DNA of 64,000 nt from an uncultured Paludibacter sp. (GTDB lineage: Bacteria > Bacteroidota > Bacteroidia > Bacteroidales > Paludibacteraceae): assembly GCA_937897985.1 (NCBI GenBank), contig CALCBD010000026.1, positions 1 to 64,000 on the forward strand, read 5' to 3'. The position numbers and the translations under genes were made by a program. The notes beneath the pieces were generated by a model. It was not told where the DNA came from. It ran no database searches and saw nothing but the letters and a program-made list of their open reading frames with translations. Below are positions 44,251-54,001 of the stretch, piece by piece; the stretch's first letter is position 1, and the number at the start of each line of letters is the position of its first letter.

Positions 44251-47200
44251 ATGCGTATGAAATCAACATTCATCTTAAAATTAAAATTTATGCGTAAAAC
44301 GGGTTTAAGTGCTGTTTTTCAAAAATTTACACTTTCCCTGTTAATTATTTTATTTTCACAATCCGTACTTAATCAGGTCTTTTCACAAAATTCAGGTTTA
44401 ACACTGAACATGAAGAATGTAACGATCGAAAGTGTACTAAACACTATTGAATCGAAAACTCAATACCGCTTCCTGTACAACAAAGAATTAGTTGATGTAA
44501 GCCAGAAAACATCAATTGTTGTGACTAATGCCGATATAACTTCAGTGCTTAATGAATTATTTAAAGGATCAAACATTACTTTCAGTATCAATGGCAAACA
44601 AATAGTATTGAGCAAACACGCAACCGAACAACCAAAAAATGTAATCGGAACTGTTACCGATGAACAGGGTACACCCATAATTGGTGCTACTGTTTTGGTT
44701 AAAGGTACAAAAACAGGAACAATTACAAATTATTCGGGCTCTTTTTCTCTTGATATCGATGCAAATGAAGTTTTGGCAATTTCATACATTGGCTATGTTA
44801 ATAAAGAGATTAAACTGAATGGTCAGCATAATATTACAATTAAATTAGCTGAAGATATTAAAAGTTTATCAGAAGTTGTAGTCACAGCTTTGGGTATTAA
44901 AAGGGAACAAAAATCATTGGGTTATGCAGTTCAGGCTGTAGCCGGAGATGGAATACAAACAGTAAAAGGTATTGATATGGCTACCTCATTGACGGGAAAA
45001 GTAGCAGGATTAATGATAAAAAACAGTACTGAGTTTGTTGCAGAACCTACATTAACTCTCCGTGGTGAAACTCCGATACTGGTTGTGGATGGTGTTCCGT
45101 TTAAGAACATGAGTCTTCGCGATATTCCATCCGACGATATAGAGAATATAAGTGTTTTGAAGGGTGGAACTGCTTCAGCTCTTTATGGTGAAGATGGCGA
45201 CAGAGGGGCAATTATGGTAACAACCAAAAAAGGTAAAAAAACTAAAGGCCTTTCCGTGTCAATTAATAGCGGAACCATGTTTACAGCCGGTTATCTGGCA
45301 ATTCCCGAACTTCAGTCGACTTATGGCCGTGCACTTAAAACAAATGCTGATGGCAAACTGGAGTATGTTCGCTCAGGCGACGGTTCATGGGGTGCACCAA
45401 TGGAAGGACAGGAAGTGATACAGTGGGATCCGGTTTCGAAGACGATGAAGTCTATGCCCTATTTGCCAATTGGAAAAGACAACTTTAAAAACTATCTGGA
45501 ACAGGGTTATATCCTGAATAATAACATTAATGTAACTCAACAGGGCGAAAATGGAAGTCTCAGAACATCAGCCACATGGGTGCAAAACAAGGGACAATAT
45601 CCAAACTCAAAATTTGACAAACTTACCTATAGTATCGGAGGTGATATGAAATTTGGTAAACTTACAATATCATCAAGTTTTACATATAATAAAAATAAAA
45701 CACCCAACAAGGGATTCAGCGGATATACAGGTTATGATCCGATGTATGGTTTGTTAATATGGTCAGCTGCCGATTGGAATATTCTGGATTACAAGGACTA
45801 TTGGTTAGTTCCGAATGAAGTACAAAACAACAGTTATACTGCAGGTAATAACAATCCCTGGTTCGATCGTTACGAAAGAACTCATAGTATGGATAAAGAC
45901 ATATTAAATGGTGTGTTGGAAATTAATTATGACATTCAAAAATGGTTAAAAGCTAAAATACGTACAGGTTACGAAACTTACAGCAACCGCCAGGAAGTAA
46001 AAGTTTCGAAAGGGTCTTTTCAGGGGGCTGGAAATGCAATGATGATTCCAAATGGAACAGAAGTTTGGGGTGAATCCCAGAAAGGTTCATATAATCTCGG
46101 AATAAGTCGTGGGTATTCTACTAATAATGAAGCTCTATTACTTGCAAATCATAAGTTCGGAGATTTCAACATCGATGGTATGATCGGTACTTCACTGAGA
46201 TATTATCAGGACGAAGGAATTGAAACCCGGACCAGAAGTGGTTTATCGATCCCAGGATTCTATTCACTAAAAGCATCCATTGATCCTGTACTTGTAGCGT
46301 CAAATATATATCGTAAACAAACCAATAGTGTTTATGGTAGATTAGCAGCAGATTGGAAAGATATATTATTTGTTGAAGCAACATTCAGAAATGACTGGAC
46401 ATCAACACTTTCAGCTGCTCAACGTTCCTACTTCTATCCATCGGTTTCAGGCAGTTTTTTGGTTTCGGAGGTTTTACCAAAACTGGATTGGTTATCTTTC
46501 TGGAAAATACGTTCATCATGGGTTACATCCAAAAAAACAGCTGATATATATTCAATTAATAATGTTTATACCATCACAAATGCTGCATGGGGAACTTTAA
46601 GCACAGCTAATTATCCTACATCAATACGAAGCAGTGATATATTTCCTGAATCAACTTCAACAATAGAAATAGGTACAGCAATTAATTTATTTAAAAATAA
46701 GGTTTCACTTGACATTGCATATTATAGCAAGGATATGTTTGACTTCATTAAATCTGCATCGGTTAGTTCAGCATCAGGTTTTAACAGCAACTACCTGAAC
46801 ATTGATGAAGTCAGAACCCGTAAAGGTTTGGAAGTAGCTTTGAATGTAACTCCCATTAAAAACAGAGACTGGCAATTAGATTTTAACGCTAACTGGACCT
46901 CTTATAAAACAGTATTTACCAAGCTTGATCCATTGTATTCAGGCGATAAACCATGGATAAAAGTTGGTGAGAGAACTGATTATTACTTAATTCGTGATTT
47001 TCTTAAGGATCCTTCCGGAAATATCATTCATAATTCGAGCGGCTTACCATTGTTCTCAAGTTACGATTCAAATTATGGATATTCTGATCCGAAATATATA
47101 TGGGGTCTGGGTGCCAATCTGAGATATAAAAACTGGCAGTTAGGTATCTCGGTTGATGGCAGAGTCGGAGGTTTAGCTCAAACAATTACTGAAATGTACA

Positions 47201-47679
47201 TGTGGCGTTCCGGTTCGCACCCAAATTCGCTGGTACCCGAAAGGTATCTTGATGCAACAGTTGCAGGTTCGAAAAACTATTTGGGAACAGGGGTTAAAGT
47301 AGTTTCAGGTACTGCTACATACGATACCTACGGAAACATAACCAGTGACACAAGGGTTTTTGCAGCTAATGATGTGAAAACAACCTATAAGTCATACATC
47401 GAGACCTATCATAAGGGTACTGCCTGGGGTGGAGCACCATCGCCCTGTGACCTTTATGATGCAACATTCTTTAAAATCCGTGAACTTTCGCTCACTTATA
47501 ATCTTCCCGGATCAGTTTGTTCAAAAATTTCGGCACAAAACTTATCAATTTCTGCTATAGGTCAGAATGTATTTCTTTGGGCAAAACAATTTAAATATTC
47601 CGATATAGATGGAGGTTCTGAAAACTTCTCCGATCCTTCTCAGCGTTATATCGGTGTTAATATCAAAGTTGGTTTTTAA
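44251..47679 (+). CDS. SusC/RagA-type TonB-dependent transporter with STN signalling domain
   Basis: A 1142-residue outer-membrane importer. In order: signal peptide, STN domain (LTLNMKNVTIESVLNTIES, about 50-110), CarboxypepD-reg-like domain (VIGTVTDEQGTPIIGATVLV), TonB-box-like VVVTALGIKREQ, plug with ILVVDGVPF and DIENISVLKGGTASALYG, then a 22-strand barrel ending in INIKVGF-type residues (NIKVGF). The STN domain is the hallmark of receptors that signal to FecR. Other possible starts are 44257 and 44290; the last gives the common MRKTGLSAV beginning. It is followed by its SusD partner. Confidence 0.96.
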   Translation: MRMKSTFILKLKFMRKTGLSAVFQKFTLSLLIILFSQSVLNQVFSQNSGLTLNMKNVTIESVLNTIESKTQYRFLYNKELVDVSQKTSIVVTNADITSVLNELFKGSNITFSINGKQIVLSKHATEQPKNVIGTVTDEQGTPIIGATVLVKGTKTGTITNYSGSFSLDIDANEVLAISYIGYVNKEIKLNGQHNITIKLAEDIKSLSEVVVTALGIKREQKSLGYAVQAVAGDGIQTVKGIDMATSLTGKVAGLMIKNSTEFVAEPTLTLRGETPILVVDGVPFKNMSLRDIPSDDIENISVLKGGTASALYGEDGDRGAIMVTTKKGKKTKGLSVSINSGTMFTAGYLAIPELQSTYGRALKTNADGKLEYVRSGDGSWGAPMEGQEVIQWDPVSKTMKSMPYLPIGKDNFKNYLEQGYILNNNINVTQQGENGSLRTSATWVQNKGQYPNSKFDKLTYSIGGDMKFGKLTISSSFTYNKNKTPNKGFSGYTGYDPMYGLLIWSAADWNILDYKDYWLVPNEVQNNSYTAGNNNPWFDRYERTHSMDKDILNGVLEINYDIQKWLKAKIRTGYETYSNRQEVKVSKGSFQGAGNAMMIPNGTEVWGESQKGSYNLGISRGYSTNNEALLLANHKFGDFNIDGMIGTSLRYYQDEGIETRTRSGLSIPGFYSLKASIDPVLVASNIYRKQTNSVYGRLAADWKDILFVEATFRNDWTSTLSAAQRSYFYPSVSGSFLVSEVLPKLDWLSFWKIRSSWVTSKKTADIYSINNVYTITNAAWGTLSTANYPTSIRSSDIFPESTSTIEIGTAINLFKNKVSLDIAYYSKDMFDFIKSASVSSASGFNSNYLNIDEVRTRKGLEVALNVTPIKNRDWQLDFNANWTSYKTVFTKLDPLYSGDKPWIKVGERTDYYLIRDFLKDPSGNIIHNSSGLPLFSSYDSNYGYSDPKYIWGLGANLRYKNWQLGISVDGRVGGLAQTITEMYMWRSGSHPNSLVPERYLDATVAGSKNYLGTGVKVVSGTATYDTYGNITSDTRVFAANDVKTTYKSYIETYHKGTAWGGAPSPCDLYDATFFKIRELSLTYNLPGSVCSKISAQNLSISAIGQNVFLWAKQFKYSDIDGGSENFSDPSQRYIGVNIKVGF

Positions 47680-47731
47680 ATGATATTCATGAATATCAAT
47701 GTTATTCACAATACTAAAAAAATATATGAAT

Positions 47732-49261
47732 ATGAAAAATATTAAGCAAAAAATAAGCTTTAGCTTTATACTGATATTTTTGGTTTTTGCAAGTTGCGAC
47801 AATTTTGATGAAATAAATACCAACCCCGATTCAGCAACTAATCCGGGACCGGCAATGGTATGTACCAATGTAATTCTTAAAAACATTAAATTTAATGGCA
47901 GGGATGCAATGGCATATCTTGATCCGAATTTGCTTTCAAAATACGTTGGTTTCGCTAATCAAAGTCAGCAACCATCACAGTACAACAGTATTTCCAATAG
48001 CGATTTCGGAGCAATGACACTTCTACCAAATGCTGATAAAATGGTTGAATATGCCAAAGGGAGTATAATGGAAAGTTCATACAAAGGAATTGCAAAGTTT
48101 TCAAGAGCATATATGTTCTATTATCTCACAATGCAAATGGGCGACATTCCTTACAGTGAAGCGAATAAAGGAATTGAAGGAGTCTTTCGTCCGAAATATG
48201 ACTCACAGGAACAAGTGTTCATTGGGATTCTGAATGAATTGAAAGAAGCTGATGCTTTTTTTGCAAATGGAGTAAAATTCGATGGTGATCCAACTCCTTA
48301 TGCCGGTGATCCTGCCAAATGGAGAAGAGCATCAAATTCGTTTGCATTGAAAGTTTTAATGAGTCTTAGTAAAAAAGCTGATGTTACCTCATTAAACGTC
48401 AAAAATCGGTTTGCTGAAATTGTGGCTGGCGGACAAATACTCGAAAGCAATACCGGATTTTTAGGATTAAATTATTCTACTGTAAATATACATCCTATGT
48501 CAGGCACGAATGACCTGTTTACAAGCAGAACAGACATCAGTTCATTATTGATAAACAATCTTAAAACATTAAATGACAGGCGTTTATTTTACATTGCAGA
48601 TCCTTCGGTAAAAGAAAGAACTGCCGGTAAAGCCGAAAATGACTGGGCAGCTTATGTGGGCGTTGACGTTTCAATTGATTATGCTACAATGACTGCACAA
48701 CATTTGTTAGGAGCATATTCCCTGCTTAACTCACGCTATCTGAAAGAAGCAACCTGCGAACCAAGAATGATGGTTACCTATGCTGAACAACAATTGATTC
48801 TTGCTGAAGCCCGTATCCGGGGTTGGATTTCAACAGGAACAGCTAAAGATTATTATGAATCAGGCGTAAAATCGGCACTTGCCGCAATGATGGCCACAAA
48901 ATCATCTTATGCTCACAATATGGCGATAACACAAGCATATATTGATGGTTATTTTACCGGTGAAGCAGCATTTAAATCAACAACCGACGATCAATTAAAG
49001 CAAATTTGGTTGCAACGTTATATTTTAAATTTTATGCAGGATGCAACTCATAGTTATTTCGAATTTCGTCGTACCGGTTACCCGTCATTCCCATTGAATC
49101 CGGCTACCAATCTTAATCAGAATAACACGAATGGTTTTCCAATGCGCTGGTTATATCCGGGCTCTGAAACTAACACAAACAGAGACAATTTAATTCAGGC
49201 TCTGAATAATCAGTTTGATGGTTATGATGAAGTCAATAAAATGATGTGGATTCTCAAATAA
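47732..49261 (+). CDS. SusD/RagB-like nutrient-binding outer-membrane lipoprotein
   Basis: A 509-residue surface lipoprotein. The frame is open from 47699, but the Met at 47732 starts a clean lipoprotein signal (MKNIKQKISFSFILIFLVFASC). The mature start CDNFDEINTNPD and segments such as SYKGIAKFSRAYMFYYLTMQMGDIPYSEA are typical of the SusD-like group with TPR helices. It forms the lid of the SusC transporter and binds the glycan. A terminator-like hairpin separates it from the downstream enzyme genes. Confidence 0.95.
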   Translation: MKNIKQKISFSFILIFLVFASCDNFDEINTNPDSATNPGPAMVCTNVILKNIKFNGRDAMAYLDPNLLSKYVGFANQSQQPSQYNSISNSDFGAMTLLPNADKMVEYAKGSIMESSYKGIAKFSRAYMFYYLTMQMGDIPYSEANKGIEGVFRPKYDSQEQVFIGILNELKEADAFFANGVKFDGDPTPYAGDPAKWRRASNSFALKVLMSLSKKADVTSLNVKNRFAEIVAGGQILESNTGFLGLNYSTVNIHPMSGTNDLFTSRTDISSLLINNLKTLNDRRLFYIADPSVKERTAGKAENDWAAYVGVDVSIDYATMTAQHLLGAYSLLNSRYLKEATCEPRMMVTYAEQQLILAEARIRGWISTGTAKDYYESGVKSALAAMMATKSSYAHNMAITQAYIDGYFTGEAAFKSTTDDQLKQIWLQRYILNFMQDATHSYFEFRRTGYPSFPLNPATNLNQNNTNGFPMRWLYPGSETNTNRDNLIQALNNQFDGYDEVNKMMWILK

Positions 49262-49298
49262 AATTAGTTTTCTCCGATTAGTTTTTTAAGGTTTTTCT

Positions 49299-49340
49299 TT
49301 TACCCGGCCGGTTTAAAGCCGGTTGGGTAAATTTTTATTT
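49299..49340 (+). terminator. Intercistronic hairpin between susD and the GH31 gene
   Basis: A 13-bp stem (TTTACCCGGCCGG at 49299-49311 with CCGGTTGGGTAAA at 49319-49331, two G-T pairs) has a 7-nt loop and a T-rich tail. It ends only 8 bp before the GH31 ATG, so it probably acts as a partial terminator that lowers enzyme expression relative to SusCD. Confidence 0.7.
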
Positions 49341-49347
49341 TCAGTAT

Positions 49348-51135
49348 ATGTTCAAACACAAACTAATTATTTGTATTATTATATCTCTTTTTTTCTTTCA
49401 AAATTCGTTTTCAGGCAATGCTTATCAGTTAACGAAACCTGCACCCGGCTCAGCAACTGATACAAATGTAATCATTCCACCGGCATGGGCATTTGGTGTG
49501 TTGTATGGAGGTTATACAAATCAGCAACAAACTATACAGCGTATCGATGAAATACAAAATCACGATTATCCGATTGACGCCTATTGGATTGATTCATGGT
49601 TTTGGAGCTTTGCTGATAAAGGTCGCGGGCCCAAAAAATTTATCGACTTTACAGCTGACACTATTGAGTTCCCAAACCGGAAGGCGATGTGGGATTATAT
49701 GCAAAAACGGAATATCAAAGGAGGTTTCTGGACCTGGGATTGCATTTTCGAAACAGGCAATGAACAAGCGTTTAATGATTTTGACGAAAAGGGATTTTTT
49801 CGTAACAAATACACTGAAACAAATCCATGGCATAACAACAGCACTACTACAGCCATGTATGCATCAGGTGAAGTTGAACGAAAAGGTACACTTTGCGGAA
49901 ATATTGATTTTAAAAATCCTCAGGCGGTTGAATATTTCAAACAAAGAATGAAGCACTTTTTCGATGAGGGTGCCGATTTTCTGAAACTCGACCGTACTAA
50001 CGCAATTGAAGTTTGCAAAACTATGTATGAAATCACAAAGGAATCGGGCAGAGAAACCAAAGGGAGGGGTTTTATACTCTCACATGCGGGCGGAATGGAT
50101 TCCGAAGAATATAAACGATATCCTGCAAAATGGACATCGGATACACGTTCCGACTGGACAGTGGAAAAACCAAATCTGGAATTCGACAGTTGGGTACCCC
50201 GTGTGGCGTTAAAAGAAAACATTGCCATGTTTACCAATCCAAACCAGAAATTCAGTAAAATCCCTTTTATGACCAATGATTTAGGAGGTTTCGATATGGG
50301 AAAAACTAAAAAGCCGGACGAAGAATTATTCATCAGATGGATGGAGTTTTCGATGTTTGCTTCAATAGTTGAAGTATTTTCACAACCCGAAAATCCGACA
50401 TCGAATCTGGCTTATAAAATTTCAGCCCGGGCCGATAGTTTATTCCGAAAATATTCGCATCTTCGCATGGAATTATTTCCTTATATTTATTCGTATGCAC
50501 ACAGAGTACGGCTCGAAGGCAAACAAATGATGCAAGCATTGCCCGTAAATCATTTCGACTATATGTTCGGCAACGAAATGCTTGTTGCTCCTGTTTATGA
50601 ACAATTCGTAACAAAACGATTTGTAAATTTTCCTGCAGGAAACTGGATAAACTTCTGGACAAAAGAATCCATTAAAGGAGGGGAAAAAACCGGTATTGAA
50701 GCTCCGACAGATCAATTACCTCTATTTATTCGTCAGGGATCAATCATTCCTATGCGACAATATGCTTCATCAATCGGGAAAGGTACTAACGATACTTTAA
50801 TTATCCACATCTATCCCGGAGCCAATTCAGAATTTACTTTGGTTGAAGATGATGGATTGAGTAATGAATATTTAAACGGAGCAATAGCACAAACCAAAAT
50901 GATTTTAAAAAACGGAAATAAAAAAATTGAACTGGAAATACAACCTGTAAACGGATGTTTTAATGGAATGACAACATACAGGGTTATTAAGTTTGTAATA
51001 TATATGCAGGAAAATATAAAATCAATCAACATTAACAAAAATACTATGAAATTTTATAAGTCGGATAAAATAACTGAAACTGAATTTGTTGTAAATTCTA
51101 AATTGGAGAAAACCACATTATCAATCAATTTATAA
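49348..51135 (+). CDS. Exported glycoside hydrolase family 31 enzyme
   Basis: A 595-residue retaining alpha-glycosidase of the GH31 group. A signal peptide (to about residue 25) is followed almost directly by the catalytic barrel. The nucleophile is Asp215 in FLKLDRT and the acid/base Asp265 in WTSDTRSDW. Conserved PIDAYWIDSWFW and KGGFWTWDC segments and the DLGGFD motif are present. A C-terminal beta domain (DUF5110-like, IYPGANSEFTLVEDDG) closes the protein. It lacks most of the N-terminal mutarotase-like domain of typical 700-900-residue GH31 enzymes. The nucleophile motif is LDR where W-x-DMNE is usual, so the substrate (glucoside, xyloside, galactoside or sulfoquinovoside) cannot be assigned. 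Confidence 0.9.
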   Translation: MFKHKLIICIIISLFFFQNSFSGNAYQLTKPAPGSATDTNVIIPPAWAFGVLYGGYTNQQQTIQRIDEIQNHDYPIDAYWIDSWFWSFADKGRGPKKFIDFTADTIEFPNRKAMWDYMQKRNIKGGFWTWDCIFETGNEQAFNDFDEKGFFRNKYTETNPWHNNSTTTAMYASGEVERKGTLCGNIDFKNPQAVEYFKQRMKHFFDEGADFLKLDRTNAIEVCKTMYEITKESGRETKGRGFILSHAGGMDSEEYKRYPAKWTSDTRSDWTVEKPNLEFDSWVPRVALKENIAMFTNPNQKFSKIPFMTNDLGGFDMGKTKKPDEELFIRWMEFSMFASIVEVFSQPENPTSNLAYKISARADSLFRKYSHLRMELFPYIYSYAHRVRLEGKQMMQALPVNHFDYMFGNEMLVAPVYEQFVTKRFVNFPAGNWINFWTKESIKGGEKTGIEAPTDQLPLFIRQGSIIPMRQYASSIGKGTNDTLIIHIYPGANSEFTLVEDDGLSNEYLNGAIAQTKMILKNGNKKIELEIQPVNGCFNGMTTYRVIKFVIYMQENIKSININKNTMKFYKSDKITETEFVVNSKLEKTTLSINL

Positions 51136-51792
51136 ATGAGATTTAACAAAACTCTGATCATACTTTTTCTGCTTTTCTGCTCTGTTCACATGAAAAGTCA
51201 GCAAAATATGCTCATTATAGGTGATTCACACGGGGCATTAAAGGATGGTTGGGTGTTTCATCTGATGCAGTTACGCCCGGGTGATAAGTTTATTAACCTT
51301 AGTATCAGTGGAAATACAATAGGTTTTAATAATCTGGGGAAGGACACTCTGAATACGCTTGTCAATATTAGTAGTTATATTCAGAAAGGGCAAATTAAAG
51401 TTGGTAAAATTGATAAAATACTGATTTTACTTGGAACAAACGATTGTAAAAATGTATTTAAAGATAGTTTTCTTTTGTCGGTTTCACGATTTGAAAGCAT
51501 TATTCAAATAATTCACAACAGGTTTTCTGAATCAGCGTCACCTGAAATTATTTATATAACGCCGCCGCCCTTCGATGTCGATAGTAAACTCTCAGAAAAA
51601 TACAAAGGCGGAAATGAAAGGTTGAAAATTCTCATTCCCGAATTAATGAATGTTGCTAAAAGAGAAAAAATTAAAACTATAAATCTGAATAAAATGCTTG
51701 GAAACGATGTAGTTAATTATATAACAGACGGTGTTCATTATAACAATGATGGTTACAAGCTTTTTGCACGAATTATAAACAGAAATTTATGA
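51136..51792 (+). CDS. Exported SGNH/GDSL-family hydrolase (first of two)
   Basis: A 218-residue esterase-type protein with a signal peptide (RFNKTLIILFLLFCSVHMKS). SGNH blocks: nucleophile Ser in IIGDSHG, Gly/Asn in ISGNTIGFNN, Asn in LLGTNDCKN and catalytic Asp-x-x-His in TDGVHYNNDGY. Such enzymes in glycan loci remove acetyl or other ester groups. It abuts the GH31 gene directly (stop at 51135, start at 51136) and overlaps the next gene by 4 bp. Confidence 0.88.
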   Translation: MRFNKTLIILFLLFCSVHMKSQQNMLIIGDSHGALKDGWVFHLMQLRPGDKFINLSISGNTIGFNNLGKDTLNTLVNISSYIQKGQIKVGKIDKILILLGTNDCKNVFKDSFLLSVSRFESIIQIIHNRFSESASPEIIYITPPPFDVDSKLSEKYKGGNERLKILIPELMNVAKREKIKTINLNKMLGNDVVNYITDGVHYNNDGYKLFARIINRNL

Positions 51793-52475
51793 AAAAGTCA
51801 ATACATTTAATGTTAATACTGATACCTTTCTTATTTTTATCTTTCAAGAATAACGAAAAAACCAGAATAATAGTGATCGGCGACAGTATTTCCCTTGGTT
51901 ACGGACCATTTCTTAAAGAAATGCTGGCTGATAATTTCGATTATTCGACAAAAAACACCAATGCCGATGCCGGAAATCCTGATTATCCATCGGGTCCAAA
52001 TGCAGGTGACTCTCGCATGGTGCTTAATTATTTGCGAACTTTAAAAACCGATAAAAATTTTCACGCTGTTATAATGTTTCTGAATTGCGGTTTACACGAC
52101 ATTAAAACTGATCGAAAAACCGGTAAAAAAACAATTGATAATAAGCAATATGCGATGAATCTGGATACAATTTTCCGATTATTGCAACATATGAAACAAC
52201 CGGTTGTATGGGTGTCTACCACAGCAGTTAACGATTCTATTCACAATTCTAAGAATGTCGGATTTTATCGTTACAACAAAGATGTTGAAATTTACAATCA
52301 AATTGCAGACAGTATTTGCCGTGTGCACAAAATACCTGTAATTGATTTATACAGTTTCAGCTCTAAATTTCCTGCCACTGCATATTCGGACCATGTACAT
52401 TATAAACCGGAATTTTCAAAGTTACAGGCAGCTTATATTAGCGGTTTTATTTCAAATTTAAAAATTAAATCATGA
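51789..52475 (+). CDS. Exported SGNH/GDSL-family hydrolase (second of two)
   Basis: A 228-residue protein with a signal-like N-terminus. SGNH blocks: IIVIGDSISLGYG and the final DHVHY with Asp and His. The GxND block is replaced by LNCGLHDIK, a variant seen in some acyl esterases. It overlaps its neighbours by ATGA at both ends (51789-51792, 52472-52475), a strong sign of coupled translation. It shares only the motifs with the preceding gene, so the two probably attack different linkages. Confidence 0.87.
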   Translation: MKKSIHLMLILIPFLFLSFKNNEKTRIIVIGDSISLGYGPFLKEMLADNFDYSTKNTNADAGNPDYPSGPNAGDSRMVLNYLRTLKTDKNFHAVIMFLNCGLHDIKTDRKTGKKTIDNKQYAMNLDTIFRLLQHMKQPVVWVSTTAVNDSIHNSKNVGFYRYNKDVEIYNQIADSICRVHKIPVIDLYSFSSKFPATAYSDHVHYKPEFSKLQAAYISGFISNLKIKS

Positions 52476-53908
52476 TGATTAAACATTTTATAATTACATT
52501 ATCAATCTTATCTTCCCTAAGCACTTTTGCAACTGTTATCACTGTTAACGGAAAAATCACTTGTCAGGGAAAAGCTATTTCAGCAGTACAAATAACTGAT
52601 GGGAACTCAATAGTATTGTCGGATAAAAAAGGAGAATACCAATTACAAACATCTCCTGAAAATGAATATGTATATTATTCATTGCCATCCGGTTACGAAT
52701 CGCCCATTGTGAACGGCACTCCGGTCTTCTATAATAAAATCAATCCAATACAAAAAAAACAAACGATAAATTTCGTATTGAACAAGGTAGATAAATCGCA
52801 AATTAATCATGCATTTATACTTTGGGCCGATCCACAAGTGCTCGAAATGGAGGAATTTCCCCAATTAGAAGAAGTGGTGAAAGATGTGAATAAAACTATT
52901 GCCGAATTTCCTACCGACATGTATATTCATGCTATCAGTGCCGGCGACAATGTATTTGACAGGCTAAATCTGTACGATAAATACAAAGAAGTGATTTCGA
53001 CGATTAAGGTACCATTTTATCAGGTTATTGGTAATCACGATATGGATTATAATAACCGGTCGAACGAGTTGTCTGATAAATCATATAAAGTTGCTTTCGG
53101 TCCCTCGCATTATTCGTTTAACGTAGGAAAGATTCATTATGTCGTATTGAAAGATGTGTTTTATTATGGTTATTCTTACCGCTATATAGGATATATTGAT
53201 GAAAATCAGTTAAAATGGTTAGAACAGGATTTATATTCGATTAAACCGGGAAGTACAGTTATACTAACGCTCCACATCCCTACTGTTTTTGGCGAAGCCG
53301 AAAAAGCGGGAAATTTTGCATCCGAAATGTCAAATTCACTGCTAAACCGTCAGGCACTATACAGGATACTGTCTCCTTTCAATACTCATATTCTTGCCGG
53401 ACACAGCCATACACAATGGTTTACTCAGGTTGGAGTAAAAATTTCAGAACATGTACATGCTGCAGCAAGTGGTGCATGGTGGCAGGGTGAAGTCTGCCCT
53501 GATGGCTCGCCCAAAAGTTATACTGTTTACGAGGTACGAGGTGATAGTTTAACATGGTATTTTAAAGGCGTAAATACAGGCAAAACTGAGCAATTTAAAC
53601 TCTATAAAGTGGGTGAAGATAACAAATATCCCGACTGTTTTATAGCAAATGTATATAATTACGATCCTGAGTGGAAAGTAATCTGGTACGAAAATAATAT
53701 TTCAAAAGGTGAAATGACACGTTATTGGGGAAAGGATCCACACGCAGCTGAATTATATCAACCCGGAAAAAACAAAAAACATAACTGGTTGAGTGCAAGT
53801 GAGACACATCATCTTTTCAGAGCTGTGCCTGAAAAAAAAGATGCACTTATCACCGTTGAAGTCACAGACAGATTTGGTAATGTCTTCAGGAAAGATTTAA
53901 ATCATTGA
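52472..53908 (+). CDS. Exported calcineurin-like metallophosphoesterase, three-domain type
   Basis: A 478-residue protein. After the signal peptide comes a small beta-sandwich (about 22-105), then a metallophosphoesterase core with metal-binding motifs in order: ADPQ, SAGDNVFD, VIGNHDMDY, LTLHIPT and LAGHSHTQW. A C-terminal beta domain follows from about residue 350. This three-part layout is common in Bacteroidota glycan loci and suggests removal of phosphate or a phosphodiester from a glycan. The start overlaps the preceding stop by 4 bp. Confidence 0.88.
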   Translation: MMIKHFIITLSILSSLSTFATVITVNGKITCQGKAISAVQITDGNSIVLSDKKGEYQLQTSPENEYVYYSLPSGYESPIVNGTPVFYNKINPIQKKQTINFVLNKVDKSQINHAFILWADPQVLEMEEFPQLEEVVKDVNKTIAEFPTDMYIHAISAGDNVFDRLNLYDKYKEVISTIKVPFYQVIGNHDMDYNNRSNELSDKSYKVAFGPSHYSFNVGKIHYVVLKDVFYYGYSYRYIGYIDENQLKWLEQDLYSIKPGSTVILTLHIPTVFGEAEKAGNFASEMSNSLLNRQALYRILSPFNTHILAGHSHTQWFTQVGVKISEHVHAAASGAWWQGEVCPDGSPKSYTVYEVRGDSLTWYFKGVNTGKTEQFKLYKVGEDNKYPDCFIANVYNYDPEWKVIWYENNISKGEMTRYWGKDPHAAELYQPGKNKKHNWLSASETHHLFRAVPEKKDALITVEVTDRFGNVFRKDLNH

Positions 53909-54001
53909 GTTGAAGAAAAGTACGGAAATTTCAACAGAAAAAGAATGTTTACTTCTTCGTCATTACTTTGCTATTCATAAATAAAATAATTTATCATTCT
54001 C

